Shown here: piece by piece, positions 9,625 to 16,204 of the stretch
How the letters are laid out: every line of letters starts with the position of its first letter
Numbering within the stretch: the stretch's first letter is position 1
Origin: JBOGDS01 sp050743075
GTDB lineage: Bacteria; Actinomycetota; Actinomycetes; Jiangellales; Jiangellaceae
Direction: 5' to 3'
DNA length: 26,834 bases
NCBI GenBank assembly: GCA_050743075.1
Contig: JBOGDS010000048.1
Coordinates: 1-26,834 of the forward strand
Program-made: the position numbers and the translations under genes
Notes under the pieces: model-generated
What the model was told of the DNA's origin: nothing
Seen by the model: only the letters and a program-made list of their open reading frames with translations
Database searches by the model: none

Positions 9625-10223
9625 GATGTCCCTCTCGTCGTGTCGGTGGTCATCGGCAACGGACGGGTCCCCGGCCCCTGAGGTCGGCGCGCCGGTCGGT
9701 GGGGTGAAGGCCGCCATGACCGCAGATCGAGGTCGTACCGGTCCAAGCGCTCCCGCGGCCGGGCCAGCGCCTTACTGGTCTGGCTCTTGACCGTGCCGGG
9801 TGAGCACTTCAGCACCCGGGCCGTGTCGGCCTCGGGGTAGTCCTCGAAGTACCGAAGCACCAGCACCGCCCGCATGCCGACCGGAAGGCTCATGACCGCC
9901 TTCCAGACGGCGTCCCGGACGGCAACGTCGCCAGCGAGGTCAGGCGCGTCGTCGACGCGCCCATGACGACGCATCACGTCGGCATGCCTGAGCAGCCGAC
10001 GCCACCGGTTCGTCGCCAAGTTGATCAGAACGCGGCGCGCGTAGACCTCGGGGGCGTCGCGCCGGCGGATTCGCGGCCATGCGTCGACCACCCGGACGAG
10101 CGTGCTCTGCACCAGGTCTTCGGCATCGGCACGGTTGCCCACCAGCAGAACGGCGGTGCGAAAGAGCGAAGCCCACGACGCGACGACGAAGGCGTGCACA
10201 TCGTGGTCGTCGCGTTCACGCAT
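9621..10223 (-). CDS. SigE-family ECF-like sigma factor
   Basis: 200-residue RNA polymerase sigma factor of the actinobacterial SigE family. Region 2 spans about 10-75, with LLVGNRADAEDLVQSTLVRV and the DNA-melting/-10 recognition stretch VYARRVLINLATNRWRRLLR. Region 4 spans about 108-160, with LPVGMRAVLVLRYFEDYPEA and the helix-turn-helix CSPGTVKSQTSKAL. The expected Leu in ALARLRE is Pro here. The C-terminal 35 residues are proline- and arginine-rich and not part of the fold. Start ATG 10223 fits the family N-terminus, although no Shine-Dalgarno is seen. The stop overlaps the start of the membrane-anchored partner gene (ATGA), a usual sigma/regulator arrangement. A 22-bp tandem repeat lies 34 bp upstream of its start. 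Confidence 0.88.
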   Translation of the reverse strand: MRERDDHDVHAFVVASWASLFRTAVLLVGNRADAEDLVQSTLVRVVDAWPRIRRRDAPEVYARRVLINLATNRWRRLLRHADVMRRHGRVDDAPDLAGDVAVRDAVWKAVMSLPVGMRAVLVLRYFEDYPEADTARVLKCSPGTVKSQTSKALARPRERLDRYDLDLRSWRPSPHRPARRPQGPGTRPLPMTTDTTRGTS

Positions 10224-10545
10224 CGAACCGATCCGCCCGTTCTCCCGTCACACCCTGATAGACAATGCAGGCACCGTCGATAGACAACGCAGGCACCGTC
10301 GAGGTTGCCGGAGCTACCCACGTGAGCGATGTACGACAAGGGCATGTCCATGCGCCGAGTCTGACGTCGCGGATCGGCAAGCTCCGGCAGGCGCTGGCCC
10401 TGGCCGGGTACGCCGTCGAGGCCGTGCGCGACCTGCGCCGGCCCGCTCGCTGCGCCTGTTGCCGGCGCGCGACGTGGTCCGCCGGCGGCGGTCGGGAGCT
10501 CCGCGTGTTGAACTGAACCCTGCGAGAACAGCTGGGGAGGTGTCG
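10224..10545. other. 322-bp divergent intergenic region
   Basis: Lies between the sigma gene (minus) and the M28 peptidase gene (plus). It holds the two-copy 22-bp tandem repeat at 10257-10300 and the ribosome site ggggagg for the peptidase (10534-10540). A short plus-strand open frame (GTG 10322 to stop at 10516, 64 codons, with segment RIGKLRQALALAGYAVEAVRD and a CACC cluster) has no ribosome site and no recognised homology, so I do not call it a gene. Confidence 0.5.
10257..10300. repeat. two-copy 22-bp tandem repeat upstream of sigma gene
   Basis: Two perfect head-to-tail 22-bp units (10257-10278 and 10279-10300), each gatagacaa-Y-gcaggcaccgtc, differing at one base (t in the first, c in the second). 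Read toward the sigma gene each unit ends in tgtctatc, a plausible -10-like core. The 22-bp period is about two helical turns, so two proteins would bind the same DNA face. Probable regulatory site or duplicated promoter. Confidence 0.6.
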
Positions 10546-11562
10546 ATGGAGGAGCCGGGGCCGCAGAACGGGCTGATCGGTCGCCGGCGGGTGCTCGACC
10601 TTCTCGCCGCCGCGACCGGATCCCTGCTCGTCGGCGGGTGCAGCGACGACGAGCCGAGCGCGGCCCCGTCGCCCACCGCGTCGCCGGCTCCGACGCCGCG
10701 CAGGACGACTTCGTCGCCCACACCAACGCGCACCCCGACCCCCACGCCCACGCCGGCTGCCTTCGACCCGGCAGCGGCCTTCGCGACCGTGGAGCACCTG
10801 GCGACGCAGATCGGCCCGCGCGAGGCGGCCTCGGCGGCGTTCGACGAGGCAGCGGCTTACGTACAGGCGCAGTTCGCGGCGCTCGGCTATGCCGTGACGC
10901 AGCAGCCGGTGCCGGTCCCTGCCGGCGACTCCTGGGGCGTGTCCGTGCAGGCGGGCACGTCGGCCAACGTCATCGCCGACCCGGCTGGGTTCGACCCGGC
11001 GGCGCCGCACGTCGTCATCGGCGCGCACCTGGACACCGTGGCGGTGGCACCTGGGGCGGAGGACAACGCGTCGGGGATCGGCGTCATGCTCGACCTGGCC
11101 CGGATGGCGGTCGAGGAGCCGCTGAACATACCGGTACGGTTCGTCGCCTTCGGCGCCGAGGAGCCACGTGGTCGCGGCGACTCGATGCACCACTTCGGCT
11201 CCCAGGACTACGTCGCCGGTCTGTCGGCGCCGCAGCGGGCCGCGATCGTGGCCATGGTGTCCATCGACCGGGTGGGCGTGCGGACCGGTGGCGTGCCGAT
11301 CGCGACCGGCGGCACCGGCACGATCGAGGTCATGGACGCGCTGGCCGCCGCCGCCACCAGCCAGGGCATCATGCCGTTGACGTCGCAGGACAACCGGGCG
11401 AGCGACCACTGGTCGTTCGAGAAGGCGGACATCCCGTGCGCCCGGCTGGGCAGCGTGCCGTACGCGGGCTACCACAGCGCGGACGACCTGCCCGGGGTGG
11501 TCGACTCCGTGCAGCTCAGCCGCGTCGGCGCCACGGTCTGGACCTGGCTGCGCGGCCTGTGA
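10546..11562 (+). CDS. M28-family metallopeptidase lipoprotein
   Basis: 338-residue secreted aminopeptidase-like enzyme. The N-terminus IGRRRVLDLLAAATGSLLVGGC has twin arginines and a lipobox ending at Cys32, so export (possibly by Tat) and lipid anchoring are likely. A Pro/Thr-rich linker (about 40-72) tethers the catalytic domain (about 75-338). Two-zinc ligands of the M28 fold are visible: GAHLDTV, EDNASGIG, the catalytic pair in FGAEEPRGRGD, VSIDRVG and the late YHSADDLP. Substrates would be peptides or amino-terminal residues outside the membrane. Start ATG 10546 has ggggagg 5 nt upstream; the longer open frame above it is not supported. Monocistronic and convergent with the next gene. 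Confidence 0.9.
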   Translation: MEEPGPQNGLIGRRRVLDLLAAATGSLLVGGCSDDEPSAAPSPTASPAPTPRRTTSSPTPTRTPTPTPTPAAFDPAAAFATVEHLATQIGPREAASAAFDEAAAYVQAQFAALGYAVTQQPVPVPAGDSWGVSVQAGTSANVIADPAGFDPAAPHVVIGAHLDTVAVAPGAEDNASGIGVMLDLARMAVEEPLNIPVRFVAFGAEEPRGRGDSMHHFGSQDYVAGLSAPQRAAIVAMVSIDRVGVRTGGVPIATGGTGTIEVMDALAAAATSQGIMPLTSQDNRASDHWSFEKADIPCARLGSVPYAGYHSADDLPGVVDSVQLSRVGATVWTWLRGL

Positions 11563-11574
11563 CCGGCGACTGGT

Positions 11575-11590
11575 ATGCGCCGCGGCGCAT
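11575..11590. repeat. perfect 16-bp palindrome
   Basis: atgcgccgcggcgcat is fully self-complementary with no spacer. It lies 12 bp past the stop of the M28 gene and 79 bp from the end of the convergent AhpD-like gene. It could be a protein-binding site or part of a termination structure; no T-run follows. Confidence 0.45.
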
Positions 11591-11668
11591 CAGGTCGACG
11601 GCTTTCAACGAGCCGCACAGCGGGTGTTGGACTGCGAGCCCGGCCGGCACGTCGCGGACAGCCTGACG

Positions 11669-12274
11669 TCAGCGATGGCGCCAGTCGTCGGCGTCAGCGC
11701 TGTCGCTGGGAGCGTTGCCCAAGACATCGCCGGCGGTCGTCACGCCGAGTCCGAGCACTGTCCTGTTCGCGTAGGCGAAGTAGCTGACCACCTGGTTGAC
11801 CTCCAGGATCTCGCCGTCGTCGTATCCGGCCGCGCGAAGCCGGTCGATGTCCGCCTCGCTCACCTCCCACGGCTGCAAGGTGAGTCGCCTCGCGTAGCCC
11901 AGCGCCGCGATCTCTCGCTCGTCGAACACGCCGTCCAATCGGCCTGACTGGAGCGCTTCCAGCACGGCCGCGCAACGGACCCGGTCGTCCAGCAACCTTT
12001 CCAGCCCCGCGGCGTGATGCCGGACGCAGTAGTGGCACCCGTTGAGGTGGCTGACGTGCACGCCGATGATCTCGAGGAAGCTGGCCGGCAAACGGTTGCC
12101 GGAGTGATGGAGCGTGCTCTTGTACAGCCCCAGGTGTCCGGCGAGCGTGTGCGGCCGCAGGCTGTGCGCGATCAGGATGTTGTCGACACCACCCGAGGGC
12201 CCGCGGATACGGTCGTACATCACCCGCAGCTGTCCCTGGGCCTCGTCTGGGACAACGGTGCGGATCCAGGTCAT
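11669..12274 (-). CDS. peroxidase-related AhpD-like protein
   Basis: 201-residue protein of the carboxymuconolactone decarboxylase/AhpD fold, peroxidase-related subgroup. The redox site CHYCVRHH (CxxC followed by His) lies in the central helix after EIIGVHVSHLNG. The C-terminal half contains the usual helices, with YDDGEILEVNQVVSYFAYANR. Members reduce hydroperoxides or handle reactive oxygen species; the physiological partner is unknown. ATG 12274 lies 6 nt downstream of a -10-like TACGAT (minus strand, 12281-12286) and lacks a Shine-Dalgarno, which indicates a leaderless transcript. It appears to be transcribed alone and stands 68 bp from the DinB gene, which is on the same strand. Confidence 0.88.
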   Translation of the reverse strand: MTWIRTVVPDEAQGQLRVMYDRIRGPSGGVDNILIAHSLRPHTLAGHLGLYKSTLHHSGNRLPASFLEIIGVHVSHLNGCHYCVRHHAAGLERLLDDRVRCAAVLEALQSGRLDGVFDEREIAALGYARRLTLQPWEVSEADIDRLRAAGYDDGEILEVNQVVSYFAYANRTVLGLGVTTAGDVLGNAPSDSADADDWRHR

Positions 12275-12280
12275 CGTCGC

Positions 12281-12286
12281 ATCGTA
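12281..12286 (-). promoter_or_regulatory. -10 element of AhpD-like gene (leaderless)
   Basis: Minus-strand TACGAT is followed by 6 nt and then ATG 12274. It fits TANNNT with leaderless spacing. Confidence 0.45.
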
Positions 12287-12342
12287 GGTGGAGCAAACGA
12301 TCGACGACGTCGGGCCTCACGACAGCGCGAGCCCGGGAGTGG

Positions 12343-12840
12343 TCACGGCTCCTCCAGGCCCCTGGTGATGTCGAGCAAGTGGTGCTGTGCCTCGTGCGCA
12401 TGGCGCCGGATGACGTCGGTGGCGGTCAGCAGGCCGTACAGGGGATGCTCGACGGCGGCGCCTGCGGGAACCTCGGCTGCCGCGTCCAGCCACTCCCGGA
12501 CGGCTGATCGCAACCCTCGCAGGCCGACCGGCACCGACAGCTTGGAGTACTGCCGGACCGACGCGAGCGCATTCTCGTCCCAGCAGGGAACGCCGGCCCG
12601 GGCATCATCCGTGAGCGTCCACAGCCGCTCGGTCCCGATGCGCATGACGTCGACCAGGTGCCACACGTACTCGCCGGGCGACCAGACACCCGGTGCAGGC
12701 GCACGCGTCGGATCGCCGGACGACAAGGCTGCTGCGCACCCGTCCGGAAGGGCTGCGACGAGCGCGATCGCCTCCGCCGGCGTGACCGACCACGAGTAGC
12801 CGCATTCGACGCACGGCCGCTCGGGCGGCTTCCAGCGCAT
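12343..12840 (-). CDS. DinB-family protein with N-terminal CxxC
   Basis: 165-residue four-helix-bundle protein of the DinB/YfiT superfamily. Metal-ligand histidines are suggested by EYVWHLVDVMRIG (helix 2) and RRHAHEAQHHLLDI (helix 4). An N-terminal extension, MRWKPPERPCVECGYSW, has a CxxC pair found in an actinobacterial subgroup. Superfamily members include thiol-dependent transferases (mycothiol or bacillithiol) and the maleylpyruvate isomerases. The substrate here is unknown. Start ATG 12840 lies 5 bp after the stop of the amidohydrolase gene, so the two form an operon. The longer open frame overlapping the neighbour was not used. Confidence 0.8.
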   Translation of the reverse strand: MRWKPPERPCVECGYSWSVTPAEAIALVAALPDGCAAALSSGDPTRAPAPGVWSPGEYVWHLVDVMRIGTERLWTLTDDARAGVPCWDENALASVRQYSKLSVPVGLRGLRSAVREWLDAAAEVPAGAAVEHPLYGLLTATDVIRRHAHEAQHHLLDITRGLEEP

Positions 12841-12845
12841 CAGTA

Positions 12846-14069
12846 CTACCGCGCGACGGCCAGCCGGCCGTCCTTCCACACCGCCTCGATGCGGTCGCGC
12901 AGCTTGTCGACCTCCAGCGGGTCGCCGTCCACGATCACGACGTCGGCGGTCTTGCCCGGCTCGAGGGTGCCCAGCTCGTCGGCCACGCCGAGCAGCTCGG
13001 CCGCGGTGCGCGTCGTCGCCACCAAGGCGCCGACCGGCGTCATGCCGCGTTCGACCATGAGGGCCAGCTCGCGCAGGTTCTGCCCGTGCGGGCTCACGCC
13101 GGAGTCGGTGCCCATCGCGATCCGCACACCGGCGGCGATCGCGGCACTCACGGACGCGTCGTGCGTGTCGATCACCATCTCGGCCTTGCGCAGGCTCGCC
13201 TCGGGGATCTGGGCACCGGCGGCTGCCGCGTCGAGCACCCCCCGCGGTGCCATCAGCGTCGGCACCAGGTACGTGCCGCGGTCGAGCATCATGCCGATCG
13301 CCTCGTCGTCGAGGTAGATCCCGTGCTCGATCGAGCGGATCCCGGCTCGGATGGACGCCTTGATCCCGTCGGTCGCCTGCGCATGAGCCATCACGAACCG
13401 GCCTGCGGCCGTCGCCTCGGCCACCAGCACGGAGAGCTCGTCGTCGCGGAAGTGGCCGTGCCGCGGATCGTCGCGAGGAGACAGGACACCACCGGACGTC
13501 GCGACCTTGATCACGTCGGCGCCGGCGCGGATCATCTCGCGGACTTTGGTGCGCATCTCGTCCGGACCGTCGACCAGCGCGCTGGGCTTGCCCGGATGGC
13601 TGGCCCCGAACGGCGTGGGCATGTCACCGCCGCACACCATCCACTTGTCGCCGTGCCCACCGGTCTGGCTCAGCATGGCGATCGCGATCTGCATGCGGGG
13701 GCCGTTCACCAGGCCCTGTTCGACGGCCGTCTTCACGCCGAGATCGGCACCGCCGGCGTCGCGGATCGTGGTGATCCCGGCGGCGAGTGTCGCCTCCAGG
13801 TTGTCGCGGGCGTCGAAGAACTGCAGCGAGAACGGTGTCTGCATCATCTGCCACAGGTCGAACTGCTTGATCATGACGTGGGTGTGGCAGTCGAACAGTC
13901 CGGGTATCAGCGTCTTCCCCGAGTAGTCGAAGCTCTCGTCGCCGTCGAGACCGGTGCCGATGTCGACGATACGTCCGTCCTCGATGAGGACGTCGGCGGG
14001 CCTGGGCGGCTCGGGGGTGTCGCCCGTGGCGTCGAACACCTGGCCGCCGCTGAGCAGGATTCGGGCCAT
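12846..14069 (-). CDS. metal-dependent amidohydrolase (prolidase-like)
   Basis: 407-residue amidohydrolase-superfamily enzyme. Binuclear metal ligands are visible: CHTHV after LIPGLFD (HxH, strand 1), a likely carboxylated Lys in DVIKVATSGG, the His residues in MAHAQ and IEHG, and the Asp in MGTDSGV. The flanking beta-sandwich is made of the first 55 residues and the C-terminal LEPGKTADVVIVDGDPL. The signature is closest to the imidazolonepropionase-like / Xaa-Pro dipeptidase group, so an N-acyl amino acid, dipeptide or cyclic amide is a likely substrate. ATG 14069 lies 6 nt after CATAGT (minus, 14076-14081), a fair leaderless -10. The DinB gene follows at 5 bp. Confidence 0.9.
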   Translation of the reverse strand: MARILLSGGQVFDATGDTPEPPRPADVLIEDGRIVDIGTGLDGDESFDYSGKTLIPGLFDCHTHVMIKQFDLWQMMQTPFSLQFFDARDNLEATLAAGITTIRDAGGADLGVKTAVEQGLVNGPRMQIAIAMLSQTGGHGDKWMVCGGDMPTPFGASHPGKPSALVDGPDEMRTKVREMIRAGADVIKVATSGGVLSPRDDPRHGHFRDDELSVLVAEATAAGRFVMAHAQATDGIKASIRAGIRSIEHGIYLDDEAIGMMLDRGTYLVPTLMAPRGVLDAAAAGAQIPEASLRKAEMVIDTHDASVSAAIAAGVRIAMGTDSGVSPHGQNLRELALMVERGMTPVGALVATTRTAAELLGVADELGTLEPGKTADVVIVDGDPLEVDKLRDRIEAVWKDGRLAVAR

Positions 14070-14075
14070 CGGCCG

Positions 14076-14081
14076 ACTATG
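14076..14081 (-). promoter_or_regulatory. -10 element of amidohydrolase gene (leaderless)
   Basis: Minus-strand CATAGT keeps the key A2 and T6 and ends 6 nt before ATG 14069. The first base departs from the consensus, so the call is moderate. Confidence 0.3.
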
Positions 14082-14124
14082 TCATGGCGCTGCTGCGCGC
14101 TCGGTCTCGCAGCCGGTCCTGGGC

Positions 14125-14183
14125 ACGAGTGGAGGGTTTCTCGGCTTTCCGAACGCGCGAAGGGCGGAAAACCCTCCACTCGT
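14125..14183. repeat. palindromic repeat, second family member
   Basis: Perfect 15-bp inverted repeat acgagtggagggttt (14125-14139) / aaaccctccactcgt (14169-14183), with a 29-nt centre containing a nested tcgg-cttt-ccga hairpin. It shares the 19-mer gaagggcggaaaaccctcc with the copy inside the helicase gene. It sits in the gap between the amidohydrolase start and the MFS stop; it could also end MFS transcription. Confidence 0.75.
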
Positions 14184-14205
14184 CGAAGGCGTCCGGCCGG
14201 AAGGC

Positions 14206-15459
14206 TCAGTGCTCCGTCAGCGGGGTCCGCACTGGCTCCGGCATCCGGACACAGGCGGCCGCTCCCAGGGCGAGGACGCCGGCCGCCAGGGCGAAGGCAG
14301 CGAGCAGCGAGACGTGCTGGGCAAGGGGTCCGATCGCGAGCACCGCGACCACGCCGCACAGCTGGATGGTCAGCGACTGCACCGACAGGATGGTCGCCCG
14401 CTGGGCCGAGGACACGCTCCGGTGCAGAATGTCGCTGATCAGCGGCCGGGCGATCCCGTTCAGCGCGTAGAACGCCACCAGGGCCACGGCCACCAGAGTG
14501 AACGACGACGCCGCGAGGGCAAGAACCGCAGCGGCGGCAAGCAGCCGGGCCGCCAGGATCCCCCGGGGCGCGGACCGCAGCAGCCGGGCGGCCATGGGCG
14601 CCAGGAACGACCCGGCCGCAGACCCGAAGAATCCCAGCGTGAGCAGGACGGCGTAGGGCCCGGCCGCCCGCGCCTCACCGCCGAGCAGGTCGGCGAACGC
14701 GACCGGCGCCAGCACCTCCACGGCGGCCAGCGCCACGCCCATGCCGACCATCAGGATCGTGACGCGGCGCAGCGCTCCGGCCCGCCCCGCGAGCCGCAGC
14801 CCGGTGCCGATCGTCGCCGGCACGCCGCGGACCACGCCCCGGACCGGCCGGCGCGGCCCGCGCCACGGCTCGCGCACCCAGCCGATGATGGCCGCGGCCA
14901 TGACGACGCACAGGGCGGCGCTGACCAGGAACGGCACCGACAGGTCGAGGAGCGCCGAGCCGCCGTCGGCCACCGGGACGACCGCGACCAAGCCGCCGCC
15001 GGCCAGCGCGCCGAGGCCCAGCGCGGCCGCCTCGATCGCCTTGCCGCGGGACAGGTCAGCCTTGAGGTCGGCCTGCGGCGTGGCGGCGTGAATCGTGTCG
15101 ACGAACCAGGCCTCCAGCGGTCCGGAGTCCAGCGCGCGGCCCAGCCCGCCCAGTGCCGCGGCCGCCACGAGCACCACGACGTCCTGACCGAGCCCGAACC
15201 CCACGCTCTCCACGACGAACAGCAGGGCGGCTGCGATCAGGACCGGCCGCCTGCCCACGACGTCGGCCAGCCCGCCGGTCGGCAGCTCGAATGCCGCGGT
15301 CGTCAGGCTGTAGGTCGCGAAGACGACACTGATCGTCGTCAGGTCGAGCCCGCGGGCCTGCAGCAGCAGGATCAGCACCGGGACCTGCAGGCCGGTCTGG
15401 AACCAGCGCAGCGCGAGCAGCACCAGGAACCGGCGCCGGATCGTCTCGACCGTCGTCAT
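14206..15459 (-). CDS. MFS transporter
   Basis: 417-residue major facilitator protein with about 12 membrane helices. The loop 2-3 motif is seen as LPTGGLADVVGRRPVLI, and the second half has a PMAARLLRSAPRG loop. Loop sizes are normal and no signal peptide is present. It most resembles actinobacterial drug or metabolite exporters; the substrate is unknown. ATG 15459 overlaps the ArsR stop (ATGA), which sets the start and shows translational coupling. Control is therefore likely by the ArsR regulator through the operator at 16051-16088. The final residues PEPVRTPLTEH are followed closely by the palindromic repeat. Confidence 0.9.
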   Translation of the reverse strand: MTTVETIRRRFLVLLALRWFQTGLQVPVLILLLQARGLDLTTISVVFATYSLTTAAFELPTGGLADVVGRRPVLIAAALLFVVESVGFGLGQDVVVLVAAAALGGLGRALDSGPLEAWFVDTIHAATPQADLKADLSRGKAIEAAALGLGALAGGGLVAVVPVADGGSALLDLSVPFLVSAALCVVMAAAIIGWVREPWRGPRRPVRGVVRGVPATIGTGLRLAGRAGALRRVTILMVGMGVALAAVEVLAPVAFADLLGGEARAAGPYAVLLTLGFFGSAAGSFLAPMAARLLRSAPRGILAARLLAAAAVLALAASSFTLVAVALVAFYALNGIARPLISDILHRSVSSAQRATILSVQSLTIQLCGVVAVLAIGPLAQHVSLLAAFALAAGVLALGAAACVRMPEPVRTPLTEH

Positions 15460-16037
15460 GGCGACACCGGGTCCTTGGTCGGCATCGCGTAGAGGTGCAG
15501 CACGACGTGCTCGGCGGTGTCGTCGTCGGCCGGCCGCTGGTTCTCGACGTACGGGGCCGCGGCGTCCCACATCGCCTCGATCATCGCGGTCAGGTCGCCG
15601 GGTCGCAGGCGCAGGTACATGTCGGACTCCTCGGCTGCCGCCACCCACCGGGCCGGCCATTCCGTACGCCCGGCATGCCACTGCTGCAGGTTGCCCATGA
15701 CGAACCGCAGCCGTTCCCGGTCGAGCACCCGCAGCGCGGACCGGGCGGCCGGGTCGTCAAGGAAGTCCTTCGCAAGGAAGGACGTGATCTGCTGCGTGGC
15801 GCGCCAACGCCGTTCGCGGCGTGACGGCTGGTCCTCGTCCTCGACGACGAAGCTGAACCGGGCCAGTTGCCTGAGGTGGTAGGAGGTCGCGCCGCTTGAC
15901 TCGCCGAGCCGGCGGGCCAGCTCAGTCGCCGTGGCCGGACCGTCGACACGCAGCGCGCGGAGCAACCGGATGCGCAGCGGGTGGAGGAACGCCCGCAACG
16001 TCTCCAGGTCGCCGATGGGCGTGGACTCGTAGGCCAT
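15456..16037 (-). CDS. ArsR-like winged-helix repressor
   Basis: 193-residue transcription regulator. The winged-helix domain spans about 10-85: LETLRAFLHPLRIRLLRALR, then PATATELARRLGESSGATSYHLRQL (recognition helix), then the wing RFSFVVEDEDQPSRRERRWRA. A C-terminal effector domain (about 90-193) has no metal-binding Cys cluster, so an organic ligand or the MFS substrate is a likelier inducer than a metal. ATG 16037 lies 7 nt after -10 TAGCCT (minus, 16045-16050) and has no Shine-Dalgarno, so the mRNA is probably leaderless. A double palindrome directly behind the -10 indicates autorepression. The MFS gene overlaps its stop. Confidence 0.88.
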   Translation of the reverse strand: MAYESTPIGDLETLRAFLHPLRIRLLRALRVDGPATATELARRLGESSGATSYHLRQLARFSFVVEDEDQPSRRERRWRATQQITSFLAKDFLDDPAARSALRVLDRERLRFVMGNLQQWHAGRTEWPARWVAAAEESDMYLRLRPGDLTAMIEAMWDAAAPYVENQRPADDDTAEHVVLHLYAMPTKDPVSP

Positions 16038-16044
16038 GCCGGCC

Positions 16045-16050
16045 AGGCTA
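16045..16050 (-). promoter_or_regulatory. -10 element of ArsR/MFS operon
   Basis: Minus-strand TAGCCT, 7 nt before ATG 16037. The ArsR operator begins at the next base, so bound repressor would cover the -35 region. Confidence 0.55.
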
Positions 16051-16088
16051 GATCGCAAAGGCGATTTTGCAAAGCTCGTTTTGCGATC
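16051..16088. promoter_or_regulatory. ArsR operator, double palindrome
   Basis: Outer arms gatcgcaaa (16051-16059) and tttgcgatc (16080-16088) are perfect. Inside are two 16-bp sites, gcaaaggcgattttgc (16055-16070) and gcaaagctcgttttgc (16069-16084), each an inverted repeat gcaaa/tttgc with the same spacing, sharing two bases. It is AT-rich against the background. Position immediately upstream of the ArsR -10 makes it the likely autorepression site. It also faces topA on the other side. Confidence 0.7.
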
Positions 16089-16140
16089 GTGGCGATCACG
16101 GATTGGAAGAGACGTCGTATAGCGTGCGTTGTCGGTCGAG

Positions 16141-16171
16141 TTGACAGCAGCGACCGCAGTGGTCGCACACT
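16141..16171 (+). promoter_or_regulatory. possible topA promoter
   Basis: A perfect -35 hexamer TTGACA at 16141-16146. The best -10 in range is weak (cacact at 16166-16171, 19-bp spacing). topA's ribosome site aaggag lies at 16191-16196. Confidence 0.35.
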
Positions 16172-16204
16172 CACCCTCGACCGTCCCTAGAAGGAGCACC
16201 CCCG

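Noticed and set aside
10322..10516. 64-codon plus-strand frame between the sigma and M28 genes
   Set aside because: No ribosome site, no homology recognised, and it covers the region where promoters are expected. Kept only as a note in the intergenic entry.
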